Assembly: GCA_963757945.1 (NCBI GenBank)
Contig: CAVWTN010000002.1
Span: 310,001 to 374,000 of the forward strand
Source of the DNA: CAVWTN01 sp963757945
GTDB taxonomy: Bacteria > Vulcanimicrobiota > Vulcanimicrobiia > Vulcanimicrobiales > Vulcanimicrobiaceae
Direction: 5' to 3'
Length of the DNA stretch: 64,000 nucleotides
Below the pieces are notes generated by a model. The model was not told where the DNA came from, did not search any database, and worked only from the letters and a program-made list of their open reading frames with translations. Made by a program: the position numbers and the translations under genes. Within the stretch, counting starts at the first letter, position 1. Every line of letters begins with the position of its first letter. Below are positions 16,355 through 24,199 of this stretch, piece by piece.

Positions 16355-17038
16355 CTACGTCAGGATATTGACGGCGCGCGCGGCGACGAGCGTAACGGTC
16401 AGCAGCGACGCGGTCGACTGGATCAGCATGAGGACCTTCGCCGTTCGCGAGAGCGGCAGCGTGTCCGTCGGACTGAACGCGGTCGCGTTCGTGAACGCGA
16501 TGTAGAGATAATCGATGAAGGCCGGCGACCACCCCGGCGCCGCGCAGCCGGGCGTCGACATCTGCGGGAAGAGGAAATCCGGCGGGCGATGCGCCACTTC
16601 GAGCCGCTCGTCCGGGCCGCCGCGATCGAGCTCCCAGTACCATAGGGCGAAGACGATCACGTTCGTCAGCCAGATCCCCACGGCCGAGACGAGCAGCGTC
16701 GAGCCCACGACGTTCTTGGGTTCGAAGATGAGCACGTGGATGAGACGCCCGAGCGAAACGACGTTCGCGAGCATCAGGACGCCGATCAGCGCGATCGCGG
16801 CGGCCTGGATCAGCCGGCTCTCTGAGGCGACGCGCCGCGGCGCCGCGATCGAGAGCGGGATCAAGATCGCCAACGCCAGCGCCGGGAACATCCACTGCGG
16901 CCCAAGCGTGTACTGCGCCGGCAAGTAGAACGAGATGCCCGTTGCGACGAGGATCGCGAGCGAAGCCGGCCAGCGCGGCTCCGAGGTTGCGGGCGCGCCC
17001 CAGGCACGGGCTTTCTTCGTCGTCTTGGGAACGCTCAT
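16355..17038 (-). CDS. DUF1345-like integral membrane protein, channel-like C-terminus
   Basis: The 227-residue protein has about six hydrophobic segments. Helices near 25-62 and 80-135 are followed by a C-terminal 'IDYLYIAFTNATAFSPTDT' loop and a last helix (about 200-222). Such a helix-loop-helix with FTNATAFSPTDT matches DUF1345-type membrane proteins, where the loop resembles a K+ channel pore, but there is no TVGYG selectivity filter. Its location directly upstream of the kdp operon on the same strand suggests a link with ion homeostasis; this is inferred from context only. Confidence 0.75.
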   Translation of the reverse strand: MSVPKTTKKARAWGAPATSEPRWPASLAILVATGISFYLPAQYTLGPQWMFPALALAILIPLSIAAPRRVASESRLIQAAAIALIGVLMLANVVSLGRLIHVLIFEPKNVVGSTLLVSAVGIWLTNVIVFALWYWELDRGGPDERLEVAHRPPDFLFPQMSTPGCAAPGWSPAFIDYLYIAFTNATAFSPTDTLPLSRTAKVLMLIQSTASLLTVTLVAARAVNILT

Positions 17039-17050
17039 CGCTGCGTACTT

Positions 17051-18289
17051 TCAGTGCGCGTGGGTGAAGTTCCCAAGTCTCGCGCCGCTGGCCGCAATCC
17101 CTTCGAGCGCGGCGCGCATCCCGATGACCTCCGGCGGCCGGCCGACCGCCGCGAAGTAGACTTCGGGATCGATGTTCAGCGTGCGCGTCTGCACCATCGT
17201 GACCTCGACCTCGCGCAGGAACGCGTCCGCCGCCGCCGCTTCCTCCGGCGCATCCGTGACGCCCGGGTGCGTCAGCAAGTTCAGCGACACGCGCAGCCGG
17301 GCCGCGACCGCGAGCCGGACGCTTTCCAGGACGTCGTCCAGCCCGTAACCCGCCGGCCGGTAGTACGCGGCGTACACTGCCGGCCGGAACGAGTTCAGGC
17401 TGATGCGGACGGCGTCGAGCCCGGCGTCGATCAAGCTTCGTAACTGCTTCGGCAGGCTGCCGTTCGTGTTGCAGTTCACGGTGCCGTTCGTGCGCTCGGC
17501 CCGAATGCGTTCGATCGTCTTGGCGATCGCGCTCGCGCGCAGCAACGGTTCGCCCTCGCAGCCTTGGCCGAACGAGAGGATTCCGTCCGGCACGCGCTCG
17601 AGGTGATAGATGCCGACGCGCACGAGCTCGTCGACGTCGGCTTCCCGGCCGATCCGCGTTTGCGGCGACGGGAAGCCCGTCTCGGGCGCGAGTTCGGAGA
17701 TGCACCCGATGCAGCGCGCGTTGCATTTCGGCGAGACCGGGAGCGCCGCCTCACCGCGCGAGAGGATCGTATTCTGCGCCGTGAAGCAGCCGTATTCGCG
17801 CGAGCAGAGCGCGGCTTGGGCGAGCACGCGGTTCTGGGGATCGCACGCCAGTCGCGCCGCGATCGCGGCGTCGAGCTCCCCCTCGGCGAAATAGCGCGGC
17901 GTCCAATCCTCGCTCGCGTCGGTTCGCATCGCCGCGACGCGCAGTTTGTCGTCGACGACGCAGGCGAACGTGTACCCGAAGAGCGGGAGCGTCGGCGCGC
18001 CATCGCGCGTGCGGTAGGCGGGCAACAGCAAACGCGTGTAGCCCGCGGGCAAGAGCGCCGCGAGCGCGATCCGGCGCGAGCCGGCGGATCCACCGGCGAG
18101 CAGCGGATTGCGCTGCGGCAACATGGAGGTCACCGTGCCCTTCGGCGCGGCGATCAGCTCGCCGGGGGTCACGGCGCGCGCGCCGCAGCCGTCGTCCGCC
18201 AGCGGCTCCTGCGTTTCGTCGAAATAGATCTGCGCGCGCGCATCGCAGTACGCGAGGCCGGGCGCGGGGCGCCCGCGGCGCGGCGACAT
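17051..18289 (-). CDS. Radical SAM protein of unassigned function
   Basis: The 412-residue protein has a radical SAM core beginning at C189-x3-C193-x2-C196 (SPKCNARCIGCISE), then GEPLLR (the GGE-like strand) and NGTVNCNTNGS. These residues hold a 4Fe-4S cluster and SAM. A ~180-residue N-terminal extension carries further cysteines (C162, C168 in LCSREYGCFTAQN) that may help hold another metal site. Its ATG overlaps the dapF stop by 1 nt (TGATG), so it is translated from the dapF-hfq-miaA message. The substrate is unknown; a peptide- or RNA-modifying role is possible. Confidence 0.85.
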   Translation of the reverse strand: MSPRRGRPAPGLAYCDARAQIYFDETQEPLADDGCGARAVTPGELIAAPKGTVTSMLPQRNPLLAGGSAGSRRIALAALLPAGYTRLLLPAYRTRDGAPTLPLFGYTFACVVDDKLRVAAMRTDASEDWTPRYFAEGELDAAIAARLACDPQNRVLAQAALCSREYGCFTAQNTILSRGEAALPVSPKCNARCIGCISELAPETGFPSPQTRIGREADVDELVRVGIYHLERVPDGILSFGQGCEGEPLLRASAIAKTIERIRAERTNGTVNCNTNGSLPKQLRSLIDAGLDAVRISLNSFRPAVYAAYYRPAGYGLDDVLESVRLAVAARLRVSLNLLTHPGVTDAPEEAAAADAFLREVEVTMVQTRTLNIDPEVYFAAVGRPPEVIGMRAALEGIAASGARLGNFTHAH

Positions 18290-19110
18290 CAGCGCGCTTC
18301 GGTCGCGACGAGCGTGAACTCGGCGATCACCTCGGCGGGCCCGGTGAGATACGCTTGATCGCCGGGCACGAGCTCGACCTCGAGATCGCCGCCCGGAACG
18401 TGGACGAGCGCCGGCGTTTGGAGGCCGTGGCGCAGCGCCGCGGCCGCGACCGAAGCGACCGCGCCCGTGCCGCACGCCTGCGTGATCCCGACGCCGCGTT
18501 CGTAGTGGCGCACGCGCAATTCGGCGGGCCCGGCGGGCGCGGCCAGATGCACGTTCGTGCCGCCCGGAAACGCCGGGTGCGTGGAGGCGACGGCGCCGAG
18601 GGCCTGCAGGTCGATCGCGTCGACGTCGTCGACGAACAGCACGATGTGCGGATTCCCCACGGAGACGGCATCGTACGTCCAGGTCGCGCCGAGTGCCTCG
18701 AACGTTTGCGGCGCGGCGGTGAGGACGCGCGCCGGACCCATGCCGGTGCGGATGCGATACGGCTCGCGTGAGACGATCTCGATCGAAATCGGCCCCGCGA
18801 CCGTCGCGATCGTGAAGCGATCGCCGGCGCCCCGTTCGGCGAGATAGCGCGCAACGCAGCGAACGCCGTTCCCGCACATCTCGGGTTCGCTGCCGTCGGC
18901 GTTGAAGACGCGCATTTCGGCCTGCGCCCCCGCGGCAGCGCCGATGACGAGCAACCCGTCGGTGCCGGCGCCCGTGCGCGGATCGCACCAGCGCCGTGCC
19001 AGCTCAACGTAATCATCGCGCGGATGCGCGCGGGCGTCGAGCACGACGAAGCTGTTTTCCGCGCCATGCATCACGACGACGGGAGTCCCCGCAATCTGCG
19101 GAACGCTCAC
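18289..19110 (-). CDS. dapF: Diaminopimelate epimerase
   Basis: The 273-residue protein has both catalytic cysteines of the two-base racemase: the first in MCGNGVRC (about residue 79) and the second in ACGTGAVAS (about 218). It interconverts LL- and meso-diaminopimelate for lysine and peptidoglycan synthesis. The GTG start overlaps the hfq TGA (GTGA), and the 3' end overlaps the radical SAM gene by 1 nt. DAP production agrees with a diderm, peptidoglycan-containing cell. Confidence 0.95.
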   Translation of the reverse strand: MSVPQIAGTPVVVMHGAENSFVVLDARAHPRDDYVELARRWCDPRTGAGTDGLLVIGAAAGAQAEMRVFNADGSEPEMCGNGVRCVARYLAERGAGDRFTIATVAGPISIEIVSREPYRIRTGMGPARVLTAAPQTFEALGATWTYDAVSVGNPHIVLFVDDVDAIDLQALGAVASTHPAFPGGTNVHLAAPAGPAELRVRHYERGVGITQACGTGAVASVAAAALRHGLQTPALVHVPGGDLEVELVPGDQAYLTGPAEVIAEFTLVATEAR

Positions 19111-19358
19111 GGCGCCGCCTCCGCGAGCGCCGGTTCCCCGTTGAACGCGAACGGGCCGGCGGGCGAGATCGTCGAGACCGCGTGCTTGTAGATCAAGTGC
19201 AGTTTGCGTTCGTATTCCAGCACCACGGTGAATGCGTCGAAAGCCTTGACCATCCCACGCAATTGAAAGCCGTTGACGAGATACACCGTCACCGGGACCG
19301 CCTGGCGCCGAATCTCGGCGAGATATTGATCCTGGATCGCAGGTGCACGCATGTTCAT
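19107..19358 (-). CDS. hfq: RNA chaperone Hfq
   Basis: The 83-residue Sm-like protein shows the Sm1 region 'VTVYLVNGFQLRGMVKAFD' and the Sm2 signature YKHAVSTISP, including the Tyr-Lys-His that binds U-rich RNA ends on the proximal face. It forms a hexamer that pairs sRNAs with mRNAs. The C-terminal tail is short. Two adjacent ATGs (19358 and 19352) are possible starts. The gene lies 11 nt after miaA, conserving the classic miaA-hfq order. Confidence 0.95.
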   Translation of the reverse strand: MNMRAPAIQDQYLAEIRRQAVPVTVYLVNGFQLRGMVKAFDAFTVVLEYERKLHLIYKHAVSTISPAGPFAFNGEPALAEAAP

Positions 19359-19369
19359 CGCTCTCGCGT

Positions 19370-20278
19370 TTAGGCCCGGGCGAGCGTTTCCCTCGCCAGC
19401 GCTTCCAGGTTTCGCTCGGCACCGGACGTTGCGACGCGCACGAGTCCCGGTTCCTTGGCAAACCAGGTCCTCTGACGCTTCGCATAGCGCCTGGTTGCAC
19501 GCACGAGCGCCGCGCGCAGCTCGGCCTCGGTCGACCAGCCGGCCAAGAAAGCGAATGCTTGCGGATAGCCGACCGCGTCGGCCGCGACGGCCGCCGGACC
19601 GATCCGTTCCGCCTCCTCGAGAAAACCCGCGGCGAGCATACGCTCGACGCGCGCCTCGATCCGCCGGTCCAGTTCCGCGGCGTCGATCTCGAGCCACGCT
19701 TTGACGAACGGAATCCCGAGGCTCCGCAGCGAGCGCGGCGCGGCCGCGACATCCTCGGCGCGCCGCCCGAGCGCAATTTCGAGCGCGCGGGCGACCCGAT
19801 ACGGGTCGTGCGGCGAGATCGCGGCCGCGCGCGCCGGGGCAAGCGCCGCCAGCCATTCGTGCAAGATCGGCGCCGGATGAAGCCGCGCTTCCGCGGCCAG
19901 GCGTGCGCGCAACGGTTCGTCGTGCACGCCGCCGAGCGCGACGTCGCCGCACAGCGCGCGGATGTAGAATCCCGTGCCGCCGACGACGAGCGCTCGCCGG
20001 CCACGAGCGTGAATCGCATCGATCGCAGCGAGCGCATCGGCCACGAAACGGGCGGCGGAATAGCGCTCGTGCGGCGCGAGAAAACCGACGAGGTGGTGCG
20101 GCACGCGAGCGCGCGCGGACTCCGGCGGCGCGGCCGTTCCGATCGGCATGCCGGCATAGACCTGGCGCGAATCCGCGCCGACGATCTCGGCATCCAAACG
20201 CTCCGCCAGAGCGAGCGCGAGCTCGGTTTTTCCGCTCGCGGTCGGACCGCTCAAGATCAGCACCGTGCGCCGTTTCAT
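19370..20278 (-). CDS. miaA: tRNA dimethylallyltransferase MiaA
   Basis: The 302-residue enzyme begins with the P-loop SGPTASGKTEL (residues 10-20), followed by the ADSRQVYAGM substrate loop with catalytic Asp, VPHHLVG, and VVGGTGFYIRAL. MiaA adds a dimethylallyl group to A37 of UNN-decoding tRNAs, the substrate later thiomethylated by MiaB, which is also encoded in this window. It heads the miaA-hfq-dapF-radical SAM operon. A 14-bp dyad sits 8 bp upstream of the start. Confidence 0.95.
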   Translation of the reverse strand: MKRRTVLILSGPTASGKTELALALAERLDAEIVGADSRQVYAGMPIGTAAPPESARARVPHHLVGFLAPHERYSAARFVADALAAIDAIHARGRRALVVGGTGFYIRALCGDVALGGVHDEPLRARLAAEARLHPAPILHEWLAALAPARAAAISPHDPYRVARALEIALGRRAEDVAAAPRSLRSLGIPFVKAWLEIDAAELDRRIEARVERMLAAGFLEEAERIGPAAVAADAVGYPQAFAFLAGWSTEAELRAALVRATRRYAKRQRTWFAKEPGLVRVATSGAERNLEALARETLARA

Positions 20279-20286
20279 GCCAAAAA

Positions 20287-20300
20287 AGACCGTTCGGTCT
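20287..20300. promoter_or_regulatory. AGACCG-TT-CGGTCT dyad between miaA and a divergent gene, candidate operator
   Basis: A perfect 6-bp inverted repeat with a 2-nt centre stands 8 bp upstream of miaA and 36 bp upstream of the divergent small gene. ACCGNNCGGT-type palindromes are common TetR-family operators, but no such regulator is encoded nearby and the identity is speculative. Confidence 0.35.
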
Positions 20301-20336
20301 CAGTCCATTCCAAGCCTCGGGCGTCATATTTTCCCA

Positions 20337-20651
20337 ATGTACGAACTCGAACGCGAACCCGATCCCGGAGTCGTCCTGATCAACGCAGTCGGCGATCTCG
20401 ACTTGGTGCTCTCGTCATATATTTCGACGGCGCTGCGCGAATCCACCGAGCCGCTTGCCGTCGTCGATCTCAGTTCGCTACGCACCAGCGTCGAGGACGG
20501 ACGCGCCGCGCTCGATCAAACGATCGTCGAACTCCGCACGCGCGGCCGCTCCGTCGACGTGCTCGAACGCCCGCGACGCCGAACTGCAAAACGCCGGCGC
20601 AGCCCGCTCACACCGTCACGGATCATCATCCTCGCGCACAGCTCGCGCTAG
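20337..20651 (+). CDS. Small STAS-like protein of unknown function
   Basis: The first ~75 of 104 residues resemble a STAS/anti-sigma-antagonist fold: 'GVVLINAVGDLDLVLSSYI', then AVVDLSSLRTS with DLS at the usual phospho-site strand and a helix ending VELRTRGRSVDVLE. The C-terminus then turns into an unusual Arg-rich stretch (RPRRRTAKRRRSPL), which could be real or reflect a frameshifted end of the domain. The gene stands alone, converging on a histidine kinase with overlapping stops (CTAG). Function is unassigned. Confidence 0.55.
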   Translation: MYELEREPDPGVVLINAVGDLDLVLSSYISTALRESTEPLAVVDLSSLRTSVEDGRAALDQTIVELRTRGRSVDVLERPRRRTAKRRRSPLTPSRIIILAHSSR

Positions 20652-22186
20652 ACGGAAACGCGCTCAGGATCGGCCTTCGAGCGCGTCTGCGCGTACGGCA
20701 GCTCGATGCGAAACGTGCTGCCTTCGCCGAGTTTGCTTTCGAGCACGAGTTTGCCGCCGGCCCGTTCGACGGCGCGTTTTGCGATCGCAAGGCCCAAACC
20801 GAAGCCTTGCGTTTCGCCGCGGCTCTCGCCGCGATAGAACCGATCGAAGATGCGAAGCTGCTCTTCGCGAGAGATGCCCGGGCCGCGATCGCTGACCTCG
20901 ACGAGCGCCGTGCCCGCGCGTTCCGCAACACGCACGTTGACGGGCGAAGGCGCGGCATACTTCAGCGCGTTCTCGACGAGATTCGCGATCGCTTCACGCA
21001 GCTCGCTGACGGAGCCCTCGACGACCGGGCTCGCCTCCACGCGCAGTGCGAGCGGACGTTCGGGATAGACGGTCTCGAGCGTCGCGCAAATCTGCGTGCA
21101 GAGGTGTGCGATCTCGACGGATTGCGCATCGCCCGCTTCAACGTTCTCGAGCCGCGCAAGCTGAATCAACTTGTCGATGAGCGCCTGCATGCGGCGGCTT
21201 TCGAGCCGCATCGTTTCGTAGATGCGGGGCGACATGCCCTTCTCGGCCCCGCCGAGCCGCCGCCACAACACGTCGATGAAGCCGGTGATGACGGTGAGCG
21301 GCGTGCGCAGTTCGTGACCCGCATCGGCGATGAATTGACGCATTTGGAGTTCGGCGGCGCGCCGCTCCTCGAAGGCGCGGCCGACTTCGGCGACGGCGCC
21401 GTTGTAGGCGACGACGAGCTCGTTGAACTCTCCACGCTCGCCGACCGGGATCGCGCGGGGCGTCAGATCGCCCTCGGCAAAGCGCTGCAGCGCCGCGGTC
21501 GTGGCGACGAGCGGTTGCAGCGCCTGGTTCGCGATGTACCTGCCGAACAGGAACGCCGCCAGGATCGCGATCAGCCCGATCGGCACGAACGCGAAACCGA
21601 TCGCCGCGGCTGCGTCGATGAGCAGCCGCGGGTCGAAGAGCACGACGATCTCGCCGCCGGGAATCGTCGCACGTTGAATGTGCGGTCGCATCATCGCGGC
21701 GAACGGCGGCAGGCCCGCCGGTTGCTGCCCGCCGTTCCACGGCTCGGCGCCGCGCGGCGGGCCCTGCGGGCCGCCGTTTCCGCGTCCGCCCGGGCCTCCG
21801 AGGCCCGCGGGGTTTCTTGGACCGGCGGGCGCCGGGCCGATCATGGGCGGGTGCGCGACGATCGCCGCCCGGTCGGCACCGGGGCCGACGCCTGCGAGCA
21901 GCCGCCGATCGCCTTCCGGATCGACTCCAACCACCATGATCCGCAAGCCGGGCCGCGCGAGCGCGCGCGCGATCGCGGGCGCCGCGGATTCGAGCGAACG
22001 GTCGCGGCGATACACGCGCGCGATCTCCGGAGCATTGCGCGCGGCCGATTTGACGGTCTCGTCCGCAGCCCGCGCGGAAGCCCACACCGAAATGCCGGTC
22101 ACCGAGGCTCCGACGACCACCACGAGCACCGCCGCTGCGATGACGTACAGCGCGATCAGACGGCCACGCAGCGAGCGAAACATCAT
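20648..22186 (-). CDS. Membrane sensor histidine kinase with Pro/Gly-rich sensory loop
   Basis: The 512-residue EnvZ/BaeS-like kinase has TM1 (about 9-30), an extracytoplasmic loop containing a Pro/Gly-rich stretch (about 118-150), TM2 (about 190-212), a HAMP linker, HisKA with phospho-acceptor His in DAGHELRTPL and an HATPase domain (NLVENALKY, DRGPGIS, GFGLGLAI). The ATG at 22186 overlaps the response-regulator TGA (ATGA), giving a coupled regulator-kinase pair. The signal is unknown; the flexible Pro/Gly loop is unusual for a sensor region. Confidence 0.92.
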   Translation of the reverse strand: MMFRSLRGRLIALYVIAAAVLVVVVGASVTGISVWASARAADETVKSAARNAPEIARVYRRDRSLESAAPAIARALARPGLRIMVVGVDPEGDRRLLAGVGPGADRAAIVAHPPMIGPAPAGPRNPAGLGGPGGRGNGGPQGPPRGAEPWNGGQQPAGLPPFAAMMRPHIQRATIPGGEIVVLFDPRLLIDAAAAIGFAFVPIGLIAILAAFLFGRYIANQALQPLVATTAALQRFAEGDLTPRAIPVGERGEFNELVVAYNGAVAEVGRAFEERRAAELQMRQFIADAGHELRTPLTVITGFIDVLWRRLGGAEKGMSPRIYETMRLESRRMQALIDKLIQLARLENVEAGDAQSVEIAHLCTQICATLETVYPERPLALRVEASPVVEGSVSELREAIANLVENALKYAAPSPVNVRVAERAGTALVEVSDRGPGISREEQLRIFDRFYRGESRGETQGFGLGLAIAKRAVERAGGKLVLESKLGEGSTFRIELPYAQTRSKADPERVSV

Positions 22187-22863
22187 GCCTCGCGCAGCGA
22201 GTAACCCGCTCCGCGGTGCGTGTGGATCAGGCGCGGGTCGAAACCGTGGTCGACCTTCGCGCGCAGGTACGAGATATACGTTTCGACGGTCCCTTGACCG
22301 ACGATGCGCTCGTTGCCCCACACCCGGTCGAGCAGCTCGTCGCGCGTGAAAACGCGCCGCGGGTAGCGCATCAGCGCGACCAGCAAGTCGAACTCCCGCG
22401 CCGAGAGATCGATCTTCCGCCCCGCCCGAATGACCGTCCGCGTTTCCACGTCGACCTCGAGATCCGCGACGGCGAGGGACGTGCGCCGTTCCAGGTTCGG
22501 ACGGCGCAGCGCGGCATCGATGCGCGCCGCGAGTTCGGCCATCACGAACGGCTTCGAGACGTAGTCGTCCGCGCCGGCGGCGAGCGCTTCGACCCGATCG
22601 GGGATCTCGCCCTTGGCGGTCAGCATCAGGATCGGAGCCTCGGTCAGGGCGCGCACCATCGGAATGAGCGCGACTCCGTCGATCTTGGGCATCATCCAAT
22701 CGAGCACGATCGCATGCGGGGACCATTCGCGCACGACGTGAAGCGCCGTTTGACTGTCGCGCACGGACCGCACGTCGTAGCCTTCATCACCGAGACCGAT
22801 CTCAAGCAAGCTGCAGATGTGCCGCTCGTCGTCGACCACCAAAACGCGCCGCGCCTCGCTCAT
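22183..22863 (-). CDS. OmpR/PhoB-family response regulator
   Basis: The 226-residue protein has a receiver domain (VLVVDDERHI, phospho-Asp in VLDWMMPKIDG, Lys in YVSKPF) and a winged-helix DNA-binding domain (about 130-225: LSAREFDLLVALMRYP, RVFTRDELLDRVWG, and the recognition helix followed by 'YISYLRAKVDHG'). It is the partner of the overlapping histidine kinase gene. A large hairpin lies upstream in the intergenic region shared with the diguanylate cyclase. Confidence 0.95.
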   Translation of the reverse strand: MSEARRVLVVDDERHICSLLEIGLGDEGYDVRSVRDSQTALHVVREWSPHAIVLDWMMPKIDGVALIPMVRALTEAPILMLTAKGEIPDRVEALAAGADDYVSKPFVMAELAARIDAALRRPNLERRTSLAVADLEVDVETRTVIRAGRKIDLSAREFDLLVALMRYPRRVFTRDELLDRVWGNERIVGQGTVETYISYLRAKVDHGFDPRLIHTHRGAGYSLREA

Positions 22864-22899
22864 AAGCCCATCGCCGTCACCCCTAAAGCTTCGTCATAC

Positions 22900-22946
22900 G
22901 CCTGCCTCGCGGCTGCCGCCCGAAGCAGCGGCGCAGCGAGGCAGGC
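22900..22946. other. Long imperfect inverted repeat upstream of the response regulator
   Basis: GCCTGCCTCGC at 22900-22910 is complementary to 22936-22946, with a further GCTGC/GCAGC pairing inside (22912-22916 with 22925-22929). It stands 37 bp before the response-regulator start, within the 292-bp divergent gap to the diguanylate cyclase. It could be an RNA hairpin in the 5' leader or a protein site; the rest of the gap shows only the candidate -10 at 23046. Confidence 0.4.
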
Positions 22947-23045
22947 ATAGCGGCATCAGCATCCTCCTGGCGGCTCGGAGGACGCTGGGACGCCGACCGC
23001 GCGCCCCGGCTCCGGAAATGCCGTCCGTCCCGGCGCCTTTTGCGT

Positions 23046-23051
23046 TATACT
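23046..23051 (+). promoter_or_regulatory. Candidate -10 element for the diguanylate cyclase gene
   Basis: TATACT occurs in an otherwise GC-rich gap, 105 bp before the assigned start. The -35 region is weak (no clear TTGACA-like hexamer 16-18 bp upstream). This is therefore a tentative sigma-70-type promoter giving a leader of about 100 nt. Confidence 0.3.
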
Positions 23052-23155
23052 GGGGGAGGCATGTTGGGCGAGGTCCGTTTCCCGCAGCAACTGCCGGGAT
23101 TGGTGGAGTCCACGTGCGGGACACCGATGGATCGATGCTCGTTGGTGAGGAAGCG

Positions 23156-24199
23156 ATGCCCACACGAGCCATCCTGCGGAGCGATCAGGAGCCCGATGCC
23201 GAGCAATCGCGGTCGCCGTTCGATCTCGCGGAGCTTTTCGCAGCGTACGGCACCTTCGAAAACGCCGCCAAAGCGATTTCGGAGTTGCTCCGGCAATATG
23301 TCGGCGTGCCGCACTGGTTCGCCCTGAGGCGGCTGGGCGCTCGTTGGTCGGCGCTGGACATGCGCGATCTTTCCGAGCTGGAAGAAACGGACGCACGGCT
23401 CTTTGCCGGCGCGCTGCTAACTGCGCTCTCGGAGGCGACCGGGCCAATGCTCGTCGCGCACTTGCGCGAATTTGCACCGGCCTCGCCGCAGACGGCGGAC
23501 GGCGCGGGCGCGGTTTATCTCGTGGGCGCCCCCCTGGTCGAACGCGACCGGCTCGCCGGCTTCGTGTTTGGGCTGGCCCGGGAAGTGCCGTACTCGCGCA
23601 TCCGCCGGCACCGCAAGCTGATCGCGGCCTCGGTGAAATTGCTGAATACGCTACTGGAACGCGACACGCGTTCCAGAGCGCTGCGACGCTGGGCCGAACG
23701 TTCGCGCTCCCGCGGGCTGCTCGATCCGCTGACCGGGCTCGCAAATCGCCGCAGTTGGGATCAATCACTTGCGAAAGAGGAACAACGGGCGCGGCGCTAC
23801 GGGCACACCGCGATGCTCTTCGTGATCGATCTGGACGGCTTCAAGGAGATCAACGATCGCGACGGCCACGAGGCCGGCGATAAAGTCTTGCAGGCGGTGG
23901 CGGCCGCGCTATCGCGCGCCATCCGGTCGACCGACCTCCTCGCGCGTTTGGGCGGCGATGAATTCGGCGTCATCGCCGTCGAGAGCGACGAGGCGACCGG
24001 CGCGACGCTCCTCGCACGCCTCTCGGAAGCACTCGAACTGACGGGCATCCCGGGCTCGATCGGCGTCTCGAAGCTCGGCGCCGGCGGGGCCGGAGAAGCG
24101 TGGCGGGAAGCCGACCGTGCGATGTACGAGGAAAAGCGGCGGAGAGCCGCGGGGCGCGCGCTCGTTCTCGCCGGCCCTGGGGAGACCGGCGCGATCTAA
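23156..24199 (+). CDS. GGDEF diguanylate cyclase with GAF-like sensor
   Basis: The C-terminal GGDEF domain starts at DPLTGLANRRS (about 190) and has an intact active site GGDEF at 266-270. The product-inhibition I-site RxxD (R257-D260) stands the canonical five residues before it, so the enzyme should make c-di-GMP and be feedback-inhibited. Residues about 25-165 form a GAF-like soluble sensor; there is no membrane segment. The ATG at 23156 follows GTGAGG at good spacing; an ATG 7 codons upstream is possible. The stop overlaps that of convergent mutL (CTAA). Confidence 0.9.
   Translation: MPTRAILRSDQEPDAEQSRSPFDLAELFAAYGTFENAAKAISELLRQYVGVPHWFALRRLGARWSALDMRDLSELEETDARLFAGALLTALSEATGPMLVAHLREFAPASPQTADGAGAVYLVGAPLVERDRLAGFVFGLAREVPYSRIRRHRKLIAASVKLLNTLLERDTRSRALRRWAERSRSRGLLDPLTGLANRRSWDQSLAKEEQRARRYGHTAMLFVIDLDGFKEINDRDGHEAGDKVLQAVAAALSRAIRSTDLLARLGGDEFGVIAVESDEATGATLLARLSEALELTGIPGSIGVSKLGAGGAGEAWREADRAMYEEKRRRAAGRALVLAGPGETGAI

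Noticed and set aside
19343..22204. 953-codon plus-strand frame across miaA and a histidine kinase
   Set aside because: It spans several real genes on the other strand and gives an Arg/Glu/His-rich product without any domain, as expected for GC-rich antisense frames.
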